A stretch of DNA of 64,000 nucleotides from Acanthopleura granulata (Eukaryota; Mollusca; Polyplacophora; Chitonida; Chitonidae), in assembly GCA_016165875.1 (NCBI GenBank), contig JABBOT010000003.1:26616983-26680982 (forward strand), written 5' to 3'. Position 1 is the stretch's first letter, and each line of letters starts with the position of its first letter. The notes below the pieces were generated by a model that searched no databases, was not told the DNA's origin, and worked only from the letters and a program-made list of their open reading frames with translations. Positions 11,520 through 22,396 of the stretch are shown piece after piece. Position numbers and translations under genes: made by a program.

Positions 11520-12335
11520 GTTTAAATTCTTTTTTTCTTAGGTTATTTCTTTTGCACTAATGTGTCAACAGCTTTGAATCCCATTGAGTGTTTTATATGT
11601 TCAGTGGTGATGTTTGATAATTTGATGATCGAAAGAAGATCGGTGTGTCTAAGAACAAAATTTCAGTCATATCCAAAGCTATGAAAGAGCCACATCGTTT
11701 AAAACAAGTACCGCATATCGGCGGCATGGCTTAACATGAAACGGTTATAGAACCTATGTTATTACAGACTAATAGCAAAACTAAAAATTGAATTGAAAAC
11801 ACCATACAGTAATATATAAAGAATACACAATAGCATAAAATCCTAACCGAGGTAAACTGACATGAGACAGGATTTCAAACCGGTATGTAACGTGTGACCA
11901 TTTGAAAACTTTCATACCATCGTCGCTAGTGTGGATAAAGTTAATTAGATTCATCGGAAAGGGTAGCAAATCAAGATGATAGCATTCGAGATTCAACAGA
12001 AAGAGGACACATACATGTACAAAAGGTCGCTATGATTGGCAAGGAGATGTGAGTTTAAGAGATAAAAATAGAGTCAGTGTTAACATAGAGTACATGTAGA
12101 TGGATTACTCCTCCCTGTATCTGTATTTGATGGTGTGTGTGCAGAAAACAGTCATTAAACTTTAAAAGCTTTTTTGTTACTGTCCCCAACGGATTCGTGT
12201 ATACAGGTATAAATCTCTGATAATACAATTCACGGCAATCCCCCTATCGATGGCTGTATCACCTGAATGATTTTAAACATCTGGACCTGCAAAAAAAGTA
12301 AACACTATAACGCATTGATATATATTAACAATTTA
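11520..12335. other. No gene or repeat recognised
   Basis: AT-rich sequence with short frames only. Confidence 0.5.
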
Positions 12336-12660
12336 GGGGTCTTTGTGGCCAAGTGTTTAACGATCAAGTGCAGAGCACTGACCCAGGAGCATCTGACCAA
12401 TGCGGTCCCTGTGGGTTCAAGTCCAACTGTGGTTGGTTTCTTATCGTAGGTATGGAAGGTCTCTAGATGCTCATGGGTCTCCTCTGGGCTTTGCCTGGTT
12501 TCCTCCCTGGTCGTACGTATGGGGAAGTCGGCAGATGGTTATGGTTTTCCTCTGGGCTTTGCCTGGTTTCCTCTCACGATAATGCTGCATGACCCCTGTC
12601 GCATAACTGAAAGATTGTTTAGCACGTCATAAAACACCAATGAAATAAATAGATAATTAA
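12336..12660 (+). repeat. SINE family A, full-length copy with internal duplication
   Basis: The tRNA-like head starts 'ggggtctttgtggccaagtg' and has a box-B-like GGGTTCAAGTCC. The 3' end is 'cataaaacaccaatgaaat' followed by AAATAGATAA. The segment around 'ttcctctgggctttgcctgg' occurs twice, about 70 bp apart (near 12479 and 12547), so the body is duplicated relative to other copies. Confidence 0.85.
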
Positions 12661-14255
12661 ACATTCATGGTTTGTGTAGTTCTCTGAAAACATATACGCA
12701 AATGATTTACATATCGCTTTATTTCCTGTGGTACACTGTTTATTTAATAACTTAATAGATTGTTCCTTTTTATAGTATAAGATCAATTTGCTGGAAGGTC
12801 ATATTTATCATATATTGTCTGAGTGTATAATCACGCAAGTGTTTGAGAAACAAACATCATCTCTAATTTAATGCCCTTGATCAAAACCTTTCATTTTAAC
12901 TTTTCAATGCAAATCATTTCATTTTGTGTGAGATAATTGGACTTTATCGAAAATATCATTTCGTTTCGTGCTTGCATGGTAAAATAACCGGACGAGATAA
13001 CCACAAGGAAAATAGCATAGCGGTTTATGAATTGGCTTTGTAGGTACTCACCACTTTCACTCCGCATTGGAAGCTATCAGTGTGGAAATGAAGGCAAAAT
13101 ACTGAAGGCAGTTCAACAGGGTATGATAATAGACAGAGAAGAAATTGCCCATATCAAGAAAGCAGTGAACAGATTCTTGTACATCCTTTTCATCAAAAAA
13201 TATCAGGAAGTGGTCAAAAAGTCGGGGGAATTTCATCAAACGCCAGTTACCTTAGAGTGCCAATACACCACTACATATAATGTTAAAATGTATACTATTG
13301 TTCAGACTTCTCTACCCAAAAGTAGTGTTTCTTATATGGCCGTACAACACGCCGGATCTACACACCATATATATATATACAGTACTGCTTAGATCTACAG
13401 CAAAAATAGACCAACACTAAATAGTATTGGCATTTTTTGTTTTAGAAAAAGTTGATCCGGTAAGCCACATGCAAAGTTAAAATGAGCGGAACTAAAACTC
13501 GACATATCGAGTGTGTAAAACTTTTCAATAATGATCTAGAATGATATAGAAGATCTTTGGCCAAACACTCATGTTCGCTATAATCAAATTAGGTGATCTC
13601 TATTTACCGAGAAGAGCTCGAATTATTGCCTCCCACAAATCAGTCTGGTACTTGTTATAGTGTTTATATGATTTTAAAGTGTGAAAATATCGCAAAGAAT
13701 CCGCAACATACATTGTGCGAACTATATTACCGATTTTGAGCGTTAATACCTTCAGTTGATATTTTTTGAAAGGTAATTATTATTATTTCACAGTTTCGCT
13801 AGAAATCATGTTCCAGTTCCAACTGAGATGGTCAATTAGAATACATCTCTTTGCTGATGCGACTGTTGGTATATGGATAAATGGTATGGTACAACTCAGC
13901 ACTAGGCCAAATCAGTACGGTACGGGAATAATATATCATTGAGGTTACACCACAAAATGATTCTTTGACGTCATTCTCTTTGCATCGGATGTTTTCGTCA
14001 TAATGTATTAATGAGACCTTCATTTCTCTGTTCAAAGGAAGTGGCTGTTCAGGAAAGAAAATCACCATCACAAAAAATAATAAAACATTGAATAAGCGTT
14101 TGTATTAGCTATAAACTGGCGTCGACGCATAAAGGGCAAGTTATTGCGTAGTGGCTGAAAAAGATGAGGAACAGATATAAAATTCTTTGATGCATTATTA
14201 TTTTTACAATGGTTCTTAGGTCTGCCGTTTTGACAGAGGTTAATGGTTATTTTTC
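12661..14255. other. No gene recognised
   Basis: A 121-codon open frame at 13027-13392 (+) has a lysine-rich middle but runs into an AT microsatellite. It shows no consistent splice pattern, so I leave it uncalled. One perfect TGACGTCA lies at 13966-13973. Confidence 0.45.
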
Positions 14256-14261
14256 CCTAAC

Positions 14262-14455
14262 TTAATACGCTGTGTGTGTCCTTTCGTAATGAGGACGGGG
14301 TGTCGATAGAGCTTGAAATCCTTATGGAGATCCACTTTTGTGTAAACAAAATTCTGCCAAACAGACAAGTATTTTTTGGACTGAAGTGTCTAAAGAATGG
14401 TTCGTGGGTGTTTCTCGAGGGATCTTCATGTGTTAACTTTACTGTCACATTCTCT
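14262..14455 (+). repeat. Family G1 copy
   Basis: Shares with 10420-10590 and with the reverse complement of 45045-45165 the blocks 'gctgtgtgtgtcctttcg', 'cttatggagatcc', 'ctgccaaacagacaag' and 'gaagtgtcta'. An open frame extends from before 14276 to 14569. It has no ATG start of its own and contains MEIHFCVNKILPNRQ. This is the G1 copy with the longest intact frame. Confidence 0.55.
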
Positions 14456-14724
14456 CCGTTAAAGTTACGTCACGTAAATTTCAACAGGCAATGCTTTTAC
14501 CGATTCGTGATAAGAGAAACCAGATCTTTTCATGTTATTACTTATACATTTACGGGACTTATTGCCTGAGATGATTATGAATAAATACACCAACCAGTAT
14601 AGTGAGTTTTGTTAAATGGTTAGCTATAGATTTTATTGACGGATGACCTTTGACGTTTTACTTTACATGCTGTTGACAGTCTTACGAGATGATGCCTCAC
14701 GCTCCCACAGTCAACTGACAACAA

Positions 14725-15836
14725 GCTGTTTAGTTTGTTTGGTTTCCGCAAATGCAAGAGTTCTGTTGACAATATATTTCTATTGCATGTAGTTATTTCT
14801 CATTTACTGAACGCTGGTAAGAGGCGACATTGTGCCTGTATTGATTTTACAAAGGCGCTTGATTATATTGCCAGAGATAATTTATAATACAAATTAATAA
14901 AACTGGGACTACGTGGAAAAATGTTTGACATAATTATTTCTATGTATCAAATATAACAACAATTGTCTTGGTCAAAAACTGTTTTTGCTCTACGGGTATG
15001 AGAGAAGGTGGATGTTTGATTTCTTTTTTATTTCCGAAGGTCATAAACGATATTGAAGATTAGTTTTACATTAATGGCATAAAAGAGATAAAACGGGAAG
15101 ATTTTCAGATGTTTTTACTGCTGTACACCGATAATGTGATATTAATGGCAAAAAGTGAAACTGGACTTCATGAGTGTTTGGGCGCATTAAATGATCACTG
15201 TACATCATGGAATCTAAGTGTGAACGTCCAAAAATCTAAAAATATGATCTTTCGAAAAGGGGAGAAGTTGTCTACAATTCCGAATTTTGGCATGATTATA
15301 GAAATGTTAGAAATGACTGTCAGATTTAGTTCTCTTGGAATTGTATTTTCGACTGGTGGTTCCTTTGGAAATGCCCAAAACACTTTGGCAGATCAATACA
15401 GAAAGGCCATTTTCAATTTATATCAGTACTTGTACAATTTTAATGCATTACAAGTTAACCATATACTAGATTTGTTTGACAAACTCGTGCCTGTAATGAA
15501 CTATGCAGCTGAAGTGGGGGTGGGGGGTGGGTGTGGCGGGTTACAAACGCACTACCCCGAGAGCAGTTACGTCTCGGCTTTTGTAAGCGTTTACTGGTTG
15601 TGGAGATTAGTACATCAAATGACTTAACCCATGGGGAAACCGGTGGTAAAACAATGCTGGCGAAGAGCCTTTCAACCGTTGTTAAGTACTGGGTTAAGAT
15701 TATTCACGCGAAAGAAAGACGTATGATAAGATTTCCGTACAGTGTGCTACTTCGTGACTACCATGTACGAAATAAGGTTAACTGGGTGTTAGAATTACAC
15801 CATTTGTTAGATTCTCTTGGGTTTAATTATGCTTGA
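14725..15836 (+). pseudogene. Reverse transcriptase pseudogene of the LINE
   Basis: Near 14740-14900 a frame reads FGFRKCKSSVDNIFLLH and later IDFTKALDYIARDNL, the standard RT fingers/palm signature, and is then broken by a TAA. Around 15115-15140 YTDNVILMAKSE stands at the active-site position, where functional enzymes have (Y/F)xDD, so the second catalytic aspartate is replaced by Asn. A G-rich expansion at 15516-15540 changes frame. The C-terminal part then continues in another frame with FCKRLLVVEISTSND, YWVKIIHAKERRM and LLDSLGFNY. At least two frameshifts plus stops make it inactive. Confidence 0.88.
15516..15540 (+). other. G-quadruplex-forming G-rich tract
   Basis: Four or more runs of at least three G separated by 1-6 bases satisfy the usual G3+N1-7 pattern. 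It lies exactly where the LINE reading frame is lost. Confidence 0.7.
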
Positions 15837-16105
15837 AGGTATAACGTGTGTTTATATATGTATTAAGCTTTCTCCCTTCTATAGCACATGCATATTAACA
15901 CTTGTATATATATTGATGTCTAGTGTCAGTCATCACGATCTGAAATGTTGTAGGCTTGTTTGGTCGTGAGCCATAGGTTCGATGCAATAATAAACCATAT
16001 CATATGCACATTGACAACAAGAAAGTCACAATATCACAAATTTTAAACCTTTGCTTTAATATAATCCATGTTGAGCCTCAACTCTAAGCATCATTCAGGT
16101 CGCCC

Positions 16106-16137
16106 TAACAACTCGGGCATCGAACAACTCGGGCATC
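16106..16137 (+). repeat. Two-unit tandem repeat, 17 bp
   Basis: 'aacaactcgggcatc' occurs twice in succession. Confidence 0.85.
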
Positions 16138-18307
16138 ACAGTCCGCTCAATGCATTTGGATGTTTATGCTTTGATTATGAGAGAGGGTAATATTATAGGG
16201 TGATACCGTCTCATATTTTACAAATAACCTGTGTATGTAGTAAGAGGAGAAAACATACACGAAAATCAATGGTGCAATGTCACTAAAAGATAAACGTTAC
16301 AGTCTTTCCGAAATTAAAACCGTAAATTTCTTATCTCTAGAGACATGTTACGTAAGACATTAATTTTCTTCCTTAGCTGAAGATAGAGACAAGTGCCAAA
16401 TATATCACTTCTGTGTAGGGTGTCATTACTGCCCCGTTTCTCTCTGGAAAAAATACTGACGCATTTAATTCTTGGCCAAGACGATACTGAGCCAAAGATC
16501 CGCCGCTTAAGCGACCTTCTAATATATCGAACATATTAGGGGATGTATAACTCTGCTGTTGGTGTTTTTTTAACTCTATGAAATGAAATCAACGGTAAAG
16601 CCATAGAAAGAGAGACTGTGAACATTTGTCAAGGCAAAAGAATTCGGACATTTTCTTCAGAAATGTAAGGAAAAACACAAAGGTCGGACAACTACCATAA
16701 ACATAAACATGTATTTCCTTGAATAGAGTTCGAATCCAGTATGCAAGTCGATGCATGAAAATATTATATACTGCTAATGGAAGCGAATATAGACAAGATC
16801 GTTTCCATCAGTTGTCTCCATACGTGTAGTCTGGGAAAGATATGAGACTCATACATGGACAGTCTTAAAAAAGCCAGTTGTATTTGTAATTTCCGAACAT
16901 ATAACTGTACACGAGCGGCATAAAACACGACCAGTGATAGGCCTTACACAAAATGAAACAAAGAAACACGAAGACGCTTGAATAAGTTCAATGGATATAT
17001 TTGAACAAAACGTGAATATGTACGTTTCAGTTCTCGGAAAAATACATGAAGTCACTTTCAAGGTAAACTGGGATGAAATGTACGTAATAGCACAAAAAAG
17101 AGACAATGAGCGATAAAAACTCCAAAATAACGTCTCCGAAAAATTACAAGTGGAGAGACACAAGTGTTACGTGCAGAAAAATGGAGTACAAATTGACATA
17201 TGTCGAACGACATGAAAGTCGATATCTCCAAATCAAACAAACTACTTCCAAGTGAACGACAGTTAATATGACTGGTGTCAATTGGACTTGAATAAAAGAC
17301 TGCGAGTTTTGCGGCTTATTCACTTCTATTTATAAACTAACGTACAGGAAACTCTGGAACATTTGATGGTAAACATGTTTACAACCCAGGTGCATCCTAC
17401 CAGAATGTTCACTCTATTTACAATGACATGAAACTCACAAACACAGAAGCCTCGAGAACGCGCAACTAGGTTCCAGTGCAGGCTATAACGTTCACAGAGG
17501 TAAAAATGTAGGCCAGACACTGGCCCGTTTAGCGCAAAAACAAATAAAAAAATATAATGCCGTATTTCAAAGACGGGACTCGTAACAACAGTCACAAATA
17601 GTATTGTGGTAACGTTTGGGGCGTTTTGGAGACTGGATACTGCTTTTTCTGTCAAGAAGGTACGATATTTTAAAAATGTAAAACATGTGTTCACGATAAT
17701 GCTTTAGTGAAAACTGCTTAGACTACTGGAGCCAGTAACTAGTTGAAATGCCCTAAAACCTCTTGAATACACAGGGAAAGAACCCAGAAATTCTTCAGCA
17801 TGAAGAGCTAAGATTATTAAAAGAAAAGAGAACTTCCAGATCGATTATACTGAAAATGAAAGGCGATTGCTTTTAGTCCCCATGGCAAGAATTTTTAAGT
17901 TTTACCCATTTAGGTTGAAAAAAATGCAAAAGCGTTATTTCTCTATGAGTGGTCATATTGTGAATCAGTTATGAATGAGACATGTAGTCCGCATGGTTTC
18001 TATAAAGTTTTATGTGTTAGCGTCCTCGGTAAAAGTACACATTTAATACCGTGTTACGTTTCGACGCTCTCAATTTACTGTTAACTCTAGACGTGAAGGC
18101 ATACCAGGAAGCATATAATCTATACCAGTGGTTTTGTACGGAGATCTCATTTAGCTTTGTAGACATGAAAGCTGTACCTATAAGCCTATGTTTTGAGTTT
18201 TTGTAACGTCGCCTTAAGAAAAAGCATTGTCTTTCAGGTCAACGTTTGTCACAGTGTACCCAATATGTGGGAACGCCTACTGGTATAACTTTCTCCTTAT
18301 AGAGAAA

Positions 18308-18346
18308 TAGAGGCCTATCTATGAGTTATAGAGGCCTACCTATGAA
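18308..18346 (+). repeat. Two-unit tandem repeat, about 22 bp
   Basis: 'agaggcctatctatga' and 'agaggcctacctatga' in direct succession. Confidence 0.8.
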
Positions 18347-18539
18347 CCTAAATTTGTAACAAATGTCAAATAGACTCTGTTATATTAAAGCGCAGTGTTA
18401 TCGTTAAGGTAAAGTCATTGAAGTCTGGAAAACTTTCACAACATGTACAATTTACTAATCTTCTTGGTAATGCGTTCTTTTCCCATTGCGTTAATTTTCT
18501 GCGTAAACTCTTTACATAGTATTTTCGTTTTGCTCAGTT

Positions 18540-18900
18540 TATTCTGAATTAAAACACAATATTTCTATGACAGCCAAAAAGCGCAATCCATCTCCATCGA
18601 AAAGCGAGTGGAATTAAGTTCTCCAAGGCTATTTAGTATTCTTACATAGTGTTTTACTTTTTTTACTTCTTTCTAAAATATGCTAGTATTGTAAAAACAG
18701 TCATATTAGAAGATGCTGGAAGAGTTCGTCAAGAGGAAACACTTTGTCAGCTGGAGGTTTTGCAGCTGACAAGTGCCTCAAAAGCCTCTTATACATGATA
18801 AATTTGAGGTGATTTAACTGATGACAAGCCTTTTACACACAGTCCCTTGAAAACACCCCAAATTGAGATTCCGCTGACGCAAAGACGGTTTACTTTAAAC
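18540..18900 (+). repeat. Family G2 copy
   Basis: Parallels 10950-11290: 'gtggaattaagttctcc', 'tatttagtattctt', 'agaagatgctgg', 'gagttcgtcaagaggaaa' and 'actttgtcagctgg'. In the frame that matches the other copies it reads KMLEEFVKRKHFVSW and is broken by several stops, so it is a decayed copy. Confidence 0.5.
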
Positions 18901-19203
18901 ATGAATTGATTGCGTGGTACGCGCGGCATATAGTTCTTAACGAATGTGGCTTAGGTCTGAGTTAAATAAGCGTTTTCGAATTTGTTTTTATTTGTTAATT
19001 GCTTCATATATCACCGTGGATGTTTTATGTGCTGCCTGTAGACGTGATAACTTTGTGATGGACGAAAGTGGATTATTACGCCTGCTAATGGAAACTTTGT
19101 AACGGAGTGCTAGGAATCTCCCAAGCTTTTCCATGAGTAATTCAGAGTCTTTTCGCGCAAGGCAAAGTAACATGTGAAGCCCACTCGCACAATTCCCATC
19201 GTG

Positions 19204-19414
19204 TATTTATTTATTTATTTGATCGGTGTTTTACGCCGTACTCAAGAATATTTCACTTATACGACGGCGGCCAGAAAGATGGTGGGAGGAAACCGGGCAG
19301 AGCCAAAGGGAAATCTGCAACCATCCGCAGGTTGCTGTAAGACCTTCCCACTTATGGCCGGACAGGAAGCCAGCATGAGCTGGACTTGAACTCACTGAGC
19401 CACGGAGGCCACCC
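19204..19414 (-). repeat. SINE family A copy with internal deletion
   Basis: On the + strand it runs ATTTATTTATTTATTT, 'ggtgttttacgccgtactca', 'acttatacgacggcggccag', then 'agctggacttgaactca'. It jumps directly to 'ctgagccacggaggccacc'. The middle of the tRNA-like head (box B side to 'cgcgctaacc') is missing, about 60 bp relative to full copies. Confidence 0.88.
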
Positions 19415-20186
19415 TCTCGCCCATCGTGTATATATATATATATACATAAGAGTAAAGAGATTTATTATTCAGTAGTTAAAACAAAACCTATCCCTTTAAT
19501 TAAGCTTTCGTACATTGTGGATCAAGCGGAAGTCAGCGATGTGTGATGCTGTTGAGTTGAATGTAAGCTATACTAGTTTGTACATAGATATTATATGCCA
19601 AACTAATCAGCAACCTGCCAAAACAACTGTAACGTTAAGAAGCTCTGGTGAATGGAAACGGTTTGTTTACTGTTTACTCACAGATGGATCATGAGTTTGA
19701 TCAAATTTTTGATCTGCTCCTTCAGGAGTTCTATGTCTTTCATTGGAATTGTGAAGGTCTTAGACCAAGGCTAAATTCTATTTCTGACAGAAGACACAAT
19801 ACAGAAGTCACACTAACTCGGGATTTGTCTAAGATTTTCTCACAACATATAAACGACTGAAGTGTGTCTTGTAATGTGTCCATTACTAACCACTCATCCG
19901 TCTCATTTCTTGGAGGTATTAAGCTGAAGAAGGCAAGTGTCCGTCCATAGAATGACAATCTAGAATTGAATATCAACATCTTTTTAAAACAAAGAACATC
20001 GTTTTCATCTTAAATATCAATTTACGTCGAAAAAAATTTACTTGAAAAAAAAAAAACTGCGTAATTCTTCTTTGAAACAGAAAGACTGATTTAGCGCTGA
20101 AGTTGTTAAATAGATTTATGTTTCTGCAGAAGTCGGAATTGGTGCTCTGATATAATATTGTATTTGTTTTTTGCCTTTTCAAATTG

Positions 20187-20290
20187 CATGCGCCGAATGT
20201 GTCTTTTCATGTTGTGAAGAGGCTTTCAACAGAGACAGACATCTTTACGGAGATCGCATGTTTAACACACACATTTCTACCTAACAAATG
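20187..20290 (+). repeat. Family G1 partial copy
   Basis: 'gtgtcttttcatg', 'acggagatcgcatgttt' and 'ctacctaaca' match in order the corresponding blocks of the copies at 14262 (+) and 45045 (-). Confidence 0.4.
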
Positions 20291-20645
20291 TGATTGGCAT
20301 TATTAGCAGATACGTGCATGTTAATTTAACCGCAATGCATGTATTAAATTTTTAATCATGTGTATTAAAAGTCAGGTACGTACCTTTTCATTGTGTGAGC
20401 AAGCATACAGTGCGAAATTCATTTTATTTAATTCAAGTATTGCATTTGGATTTAAACAAAATTAAACTAATTAAATCTAAGAATGGTATCATTGACAAGC
20501 ATACATTATGATCAATCTGGTTGAACACTTTGACCAGTTCATCCTTGCATGGTGCTTATTTATTTTTTCTTGTCTCCATTAAACATAATAAATGGCTTGC
20601 TCCACCTTCATCGTTTTGAAGGACTGGTTTTCTTTCATTTCATAC

Positions 20646-20698
20646 AAACTCGACGCACAAAGCAAACTCGACGCCGAAAGCAAACTCCGACACTCAAA
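20646..20698 (+). repeat. Three-unit tandem repeat, about 18 bp
   Basis: 'aaactcgacgcacaaagc', 'aaactcgacgccgaaagc' and 'aaactccgacactcaaag' are consecutive. Confidence 0.85.
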
Positions 20699-22106
20699 GT
20701 TAGTTTGCATTTTGGCAATTAAACTATTTTGCGATTGGCCGAAGTTTAACAGTTTTCATTTTGCTTTAACTTGAAAAAAATATTCCGATGTGAGCTTTTT
20801 GACATAGACAAAAACATTTTAGTACTACTTATAAGCCGTTGTGTTTTTACTTGGCACTTCTAATTAACTGTGTGCCTGTCTAGTTACTAGCTACCTGCAG
20901 TCAGATAGCGCATTTGAAAACAGCTCAGGGGAGATTTCTTCCAGCTCTGCATTACAACTGGGACATCTTCTCGCCCACCTTTAAAGATGACGATCCCATT
21001 AAGGTATCGAATATGTCAAAAAAAAAAACAGGACTGTATAATACATAAGAAAGGCATATATCGGCAGAGCTGAGTGTCCGGTTGAGGCGATATATAATCT
21101 TCTATAAATGGATGAAGAAAAAAAAACCGGTTTTATTAATATGTAATTGATTATCTTTTTGGTATAATATGATAAGAATATTGAATTCCAGAAGAGGAGT
21201 TTCAAGCAAAATGCTACACCTTTCTTTGGCAATGATTATATGTATTGGCTATGTAACTCTTACAGACATAAAAGGGACAGTCTGGAGACTGTGACAGACA
21301 CAGGAAACCTAAATTTAGGTCAAATCGGCTGAAACATCCTCACTAGTGATGCTGTGGGGTGAAATAAAGCAGGCGCGTTTTCCTTCAGTAGAGACCAGTA
21401 ATGACCAGATGAAAAGGGTATAGTCTATAGCCTTCATATCTAATCTTCGAGGTGTCCTATGTTCTCGCATTGACTCTTTTCCGCGCATTTGCTCAAACAT
21501 GCAATTCGAGATTTGATTCTTTCATTTGAGCTGAAAACTTTGAATTAACTGTTTCAGATGTCTGATATAATGAAATAACTGTCTTGTGAAGAAAAATTTC
21601 GACAGAAAGGAGAAAATCTCTGATATCATTTGTAGAACAGAGAAACGCTTCAGTTAAATCTTTAACCCGGCAGGGCACGGCTATGTTAACACGTTCGTTC
21701 AATTTGGGCAATATTTTGCTTTGGTGTACTTGGTCTTGTTGAAGTCTAAACCGCTGAAGCAGCATAACCTTTTGACAAACAACGAACACAAAAGGAGACT
21801 GCGTACTCTCAGAGGGCATGGGATGTGTTCTGTGTGAAAATTCACTGTGAATTTTATTATGGCGGAAACTCTGGCTCTGCCATTGAACGGTCAAGGCCCC
21901 TCGATCCTTTTAGAGATTTAAATAATTACAGGCATGAACAGTGGGTTAGAGCTTAAAAATAGTAATTCACCACGCACTCAGACAAAGTGTTGCACTCTGC
22001 GATAAATGTTCAGTAGCTTAATGGAATTCGTCGTGTGAAGGCGAAATGAGTGAATTACCAGTAGCAGGAAGAAGGCTACGCGGCCACATTGTCCAGTTAC
22101 CTGTGT

Positions 22107-22396
22107 AATTTATTTATTTATTTATTTAATTGGTGTTTTACGCCGTAGTCACTTATTTGCTGTACTCAGTATGTTTCATTTATACGATGGCGTCCAGCAT
22201 TATGGTGCTAGGAAACCGGACAGGGCCCGGGGGAAAGCCACGATCACCCGGAGGTTGCTGGCAGACATTCCCAAATGCGACCGGATAAGGAAGCAAGCGT
22301 GAGCTGAACTTGAACTCACACCGACCGCATTGGTGGGATGCTTCTGGGTCATTAGGTTGTGCCAACGCGCTAACTAACTGAGCCACAGAGGTCCCC
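22107..22396 (-). repeat. SINE family A, full-length copy
   Basis: Complete from the (TAAA)n tail through 'ggtgttttacgccgtagtca' and 'ggttgctggcagacattccc' to the head 'cgcgctaactaactgagcca' and 'cagaggtcccc'. About 16 extra bases interrupt the tail-proximal block ('cttatttgctgtactcag'). Confidence 0.92.

Larger units (their letters stand above)
14710..15836 (+). mobile_element. Non-LTR retrotransposon (LINE) remnant, 5'-truncated
   Basis: Degenerate reverse transcriptase and C-terminal region of a LINE. The order along the element fits a single insertion on the + strand: fingers/palm, active-site region, then the C-terminal segment up to the stop at 15834-15836. No 5' ORF1 or endonuclease is visible upstream, so the copy is truncated, as is usual for LINEs. 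Clade assignment would need a tree. Confidence 0.88.
15840..18535. other. No gene recognised
   Basis: Two - strand frames of 104 and 122 codons (16849-17163 and 17326-17694) are open. They are rich in Phe, Cys and Val, as expected from reading the complement of A-rich DNA, and have no domain signature. Short tandem repeats occur at 16106-16137 and 18308-18346. Confidence 0.45.
19415..22105. other. No gene recognised
   Basis: A 133-codon - strand frame at 21493-21894 is the longest open frame. It has no domain signature or splice context and is close to the length expected by chance in this much sequence. A TA microsatellite adjoins at 19429-19444. Confidence 0.4.

Noticed and set aside
12336..12430. 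tRNA gene
   Set aside because: The box A/box B-like head belongs to SINE A. No cloverleaf with a proper acceptor stem can be drawn. The same applies to the other SINE heads.
16849..17694. Two - strand frames of 104 and 122 codons
   Set aside because: Phe/Cys/Val-rich composition expected from antisense of A-rich DNA. No motif or splice pattern.
21493..21894. 133-codon - strand frame
   Set aside because: About one frame of this length is expected by chance in 64 kb. No domain, no repeat relatives, no splice context.
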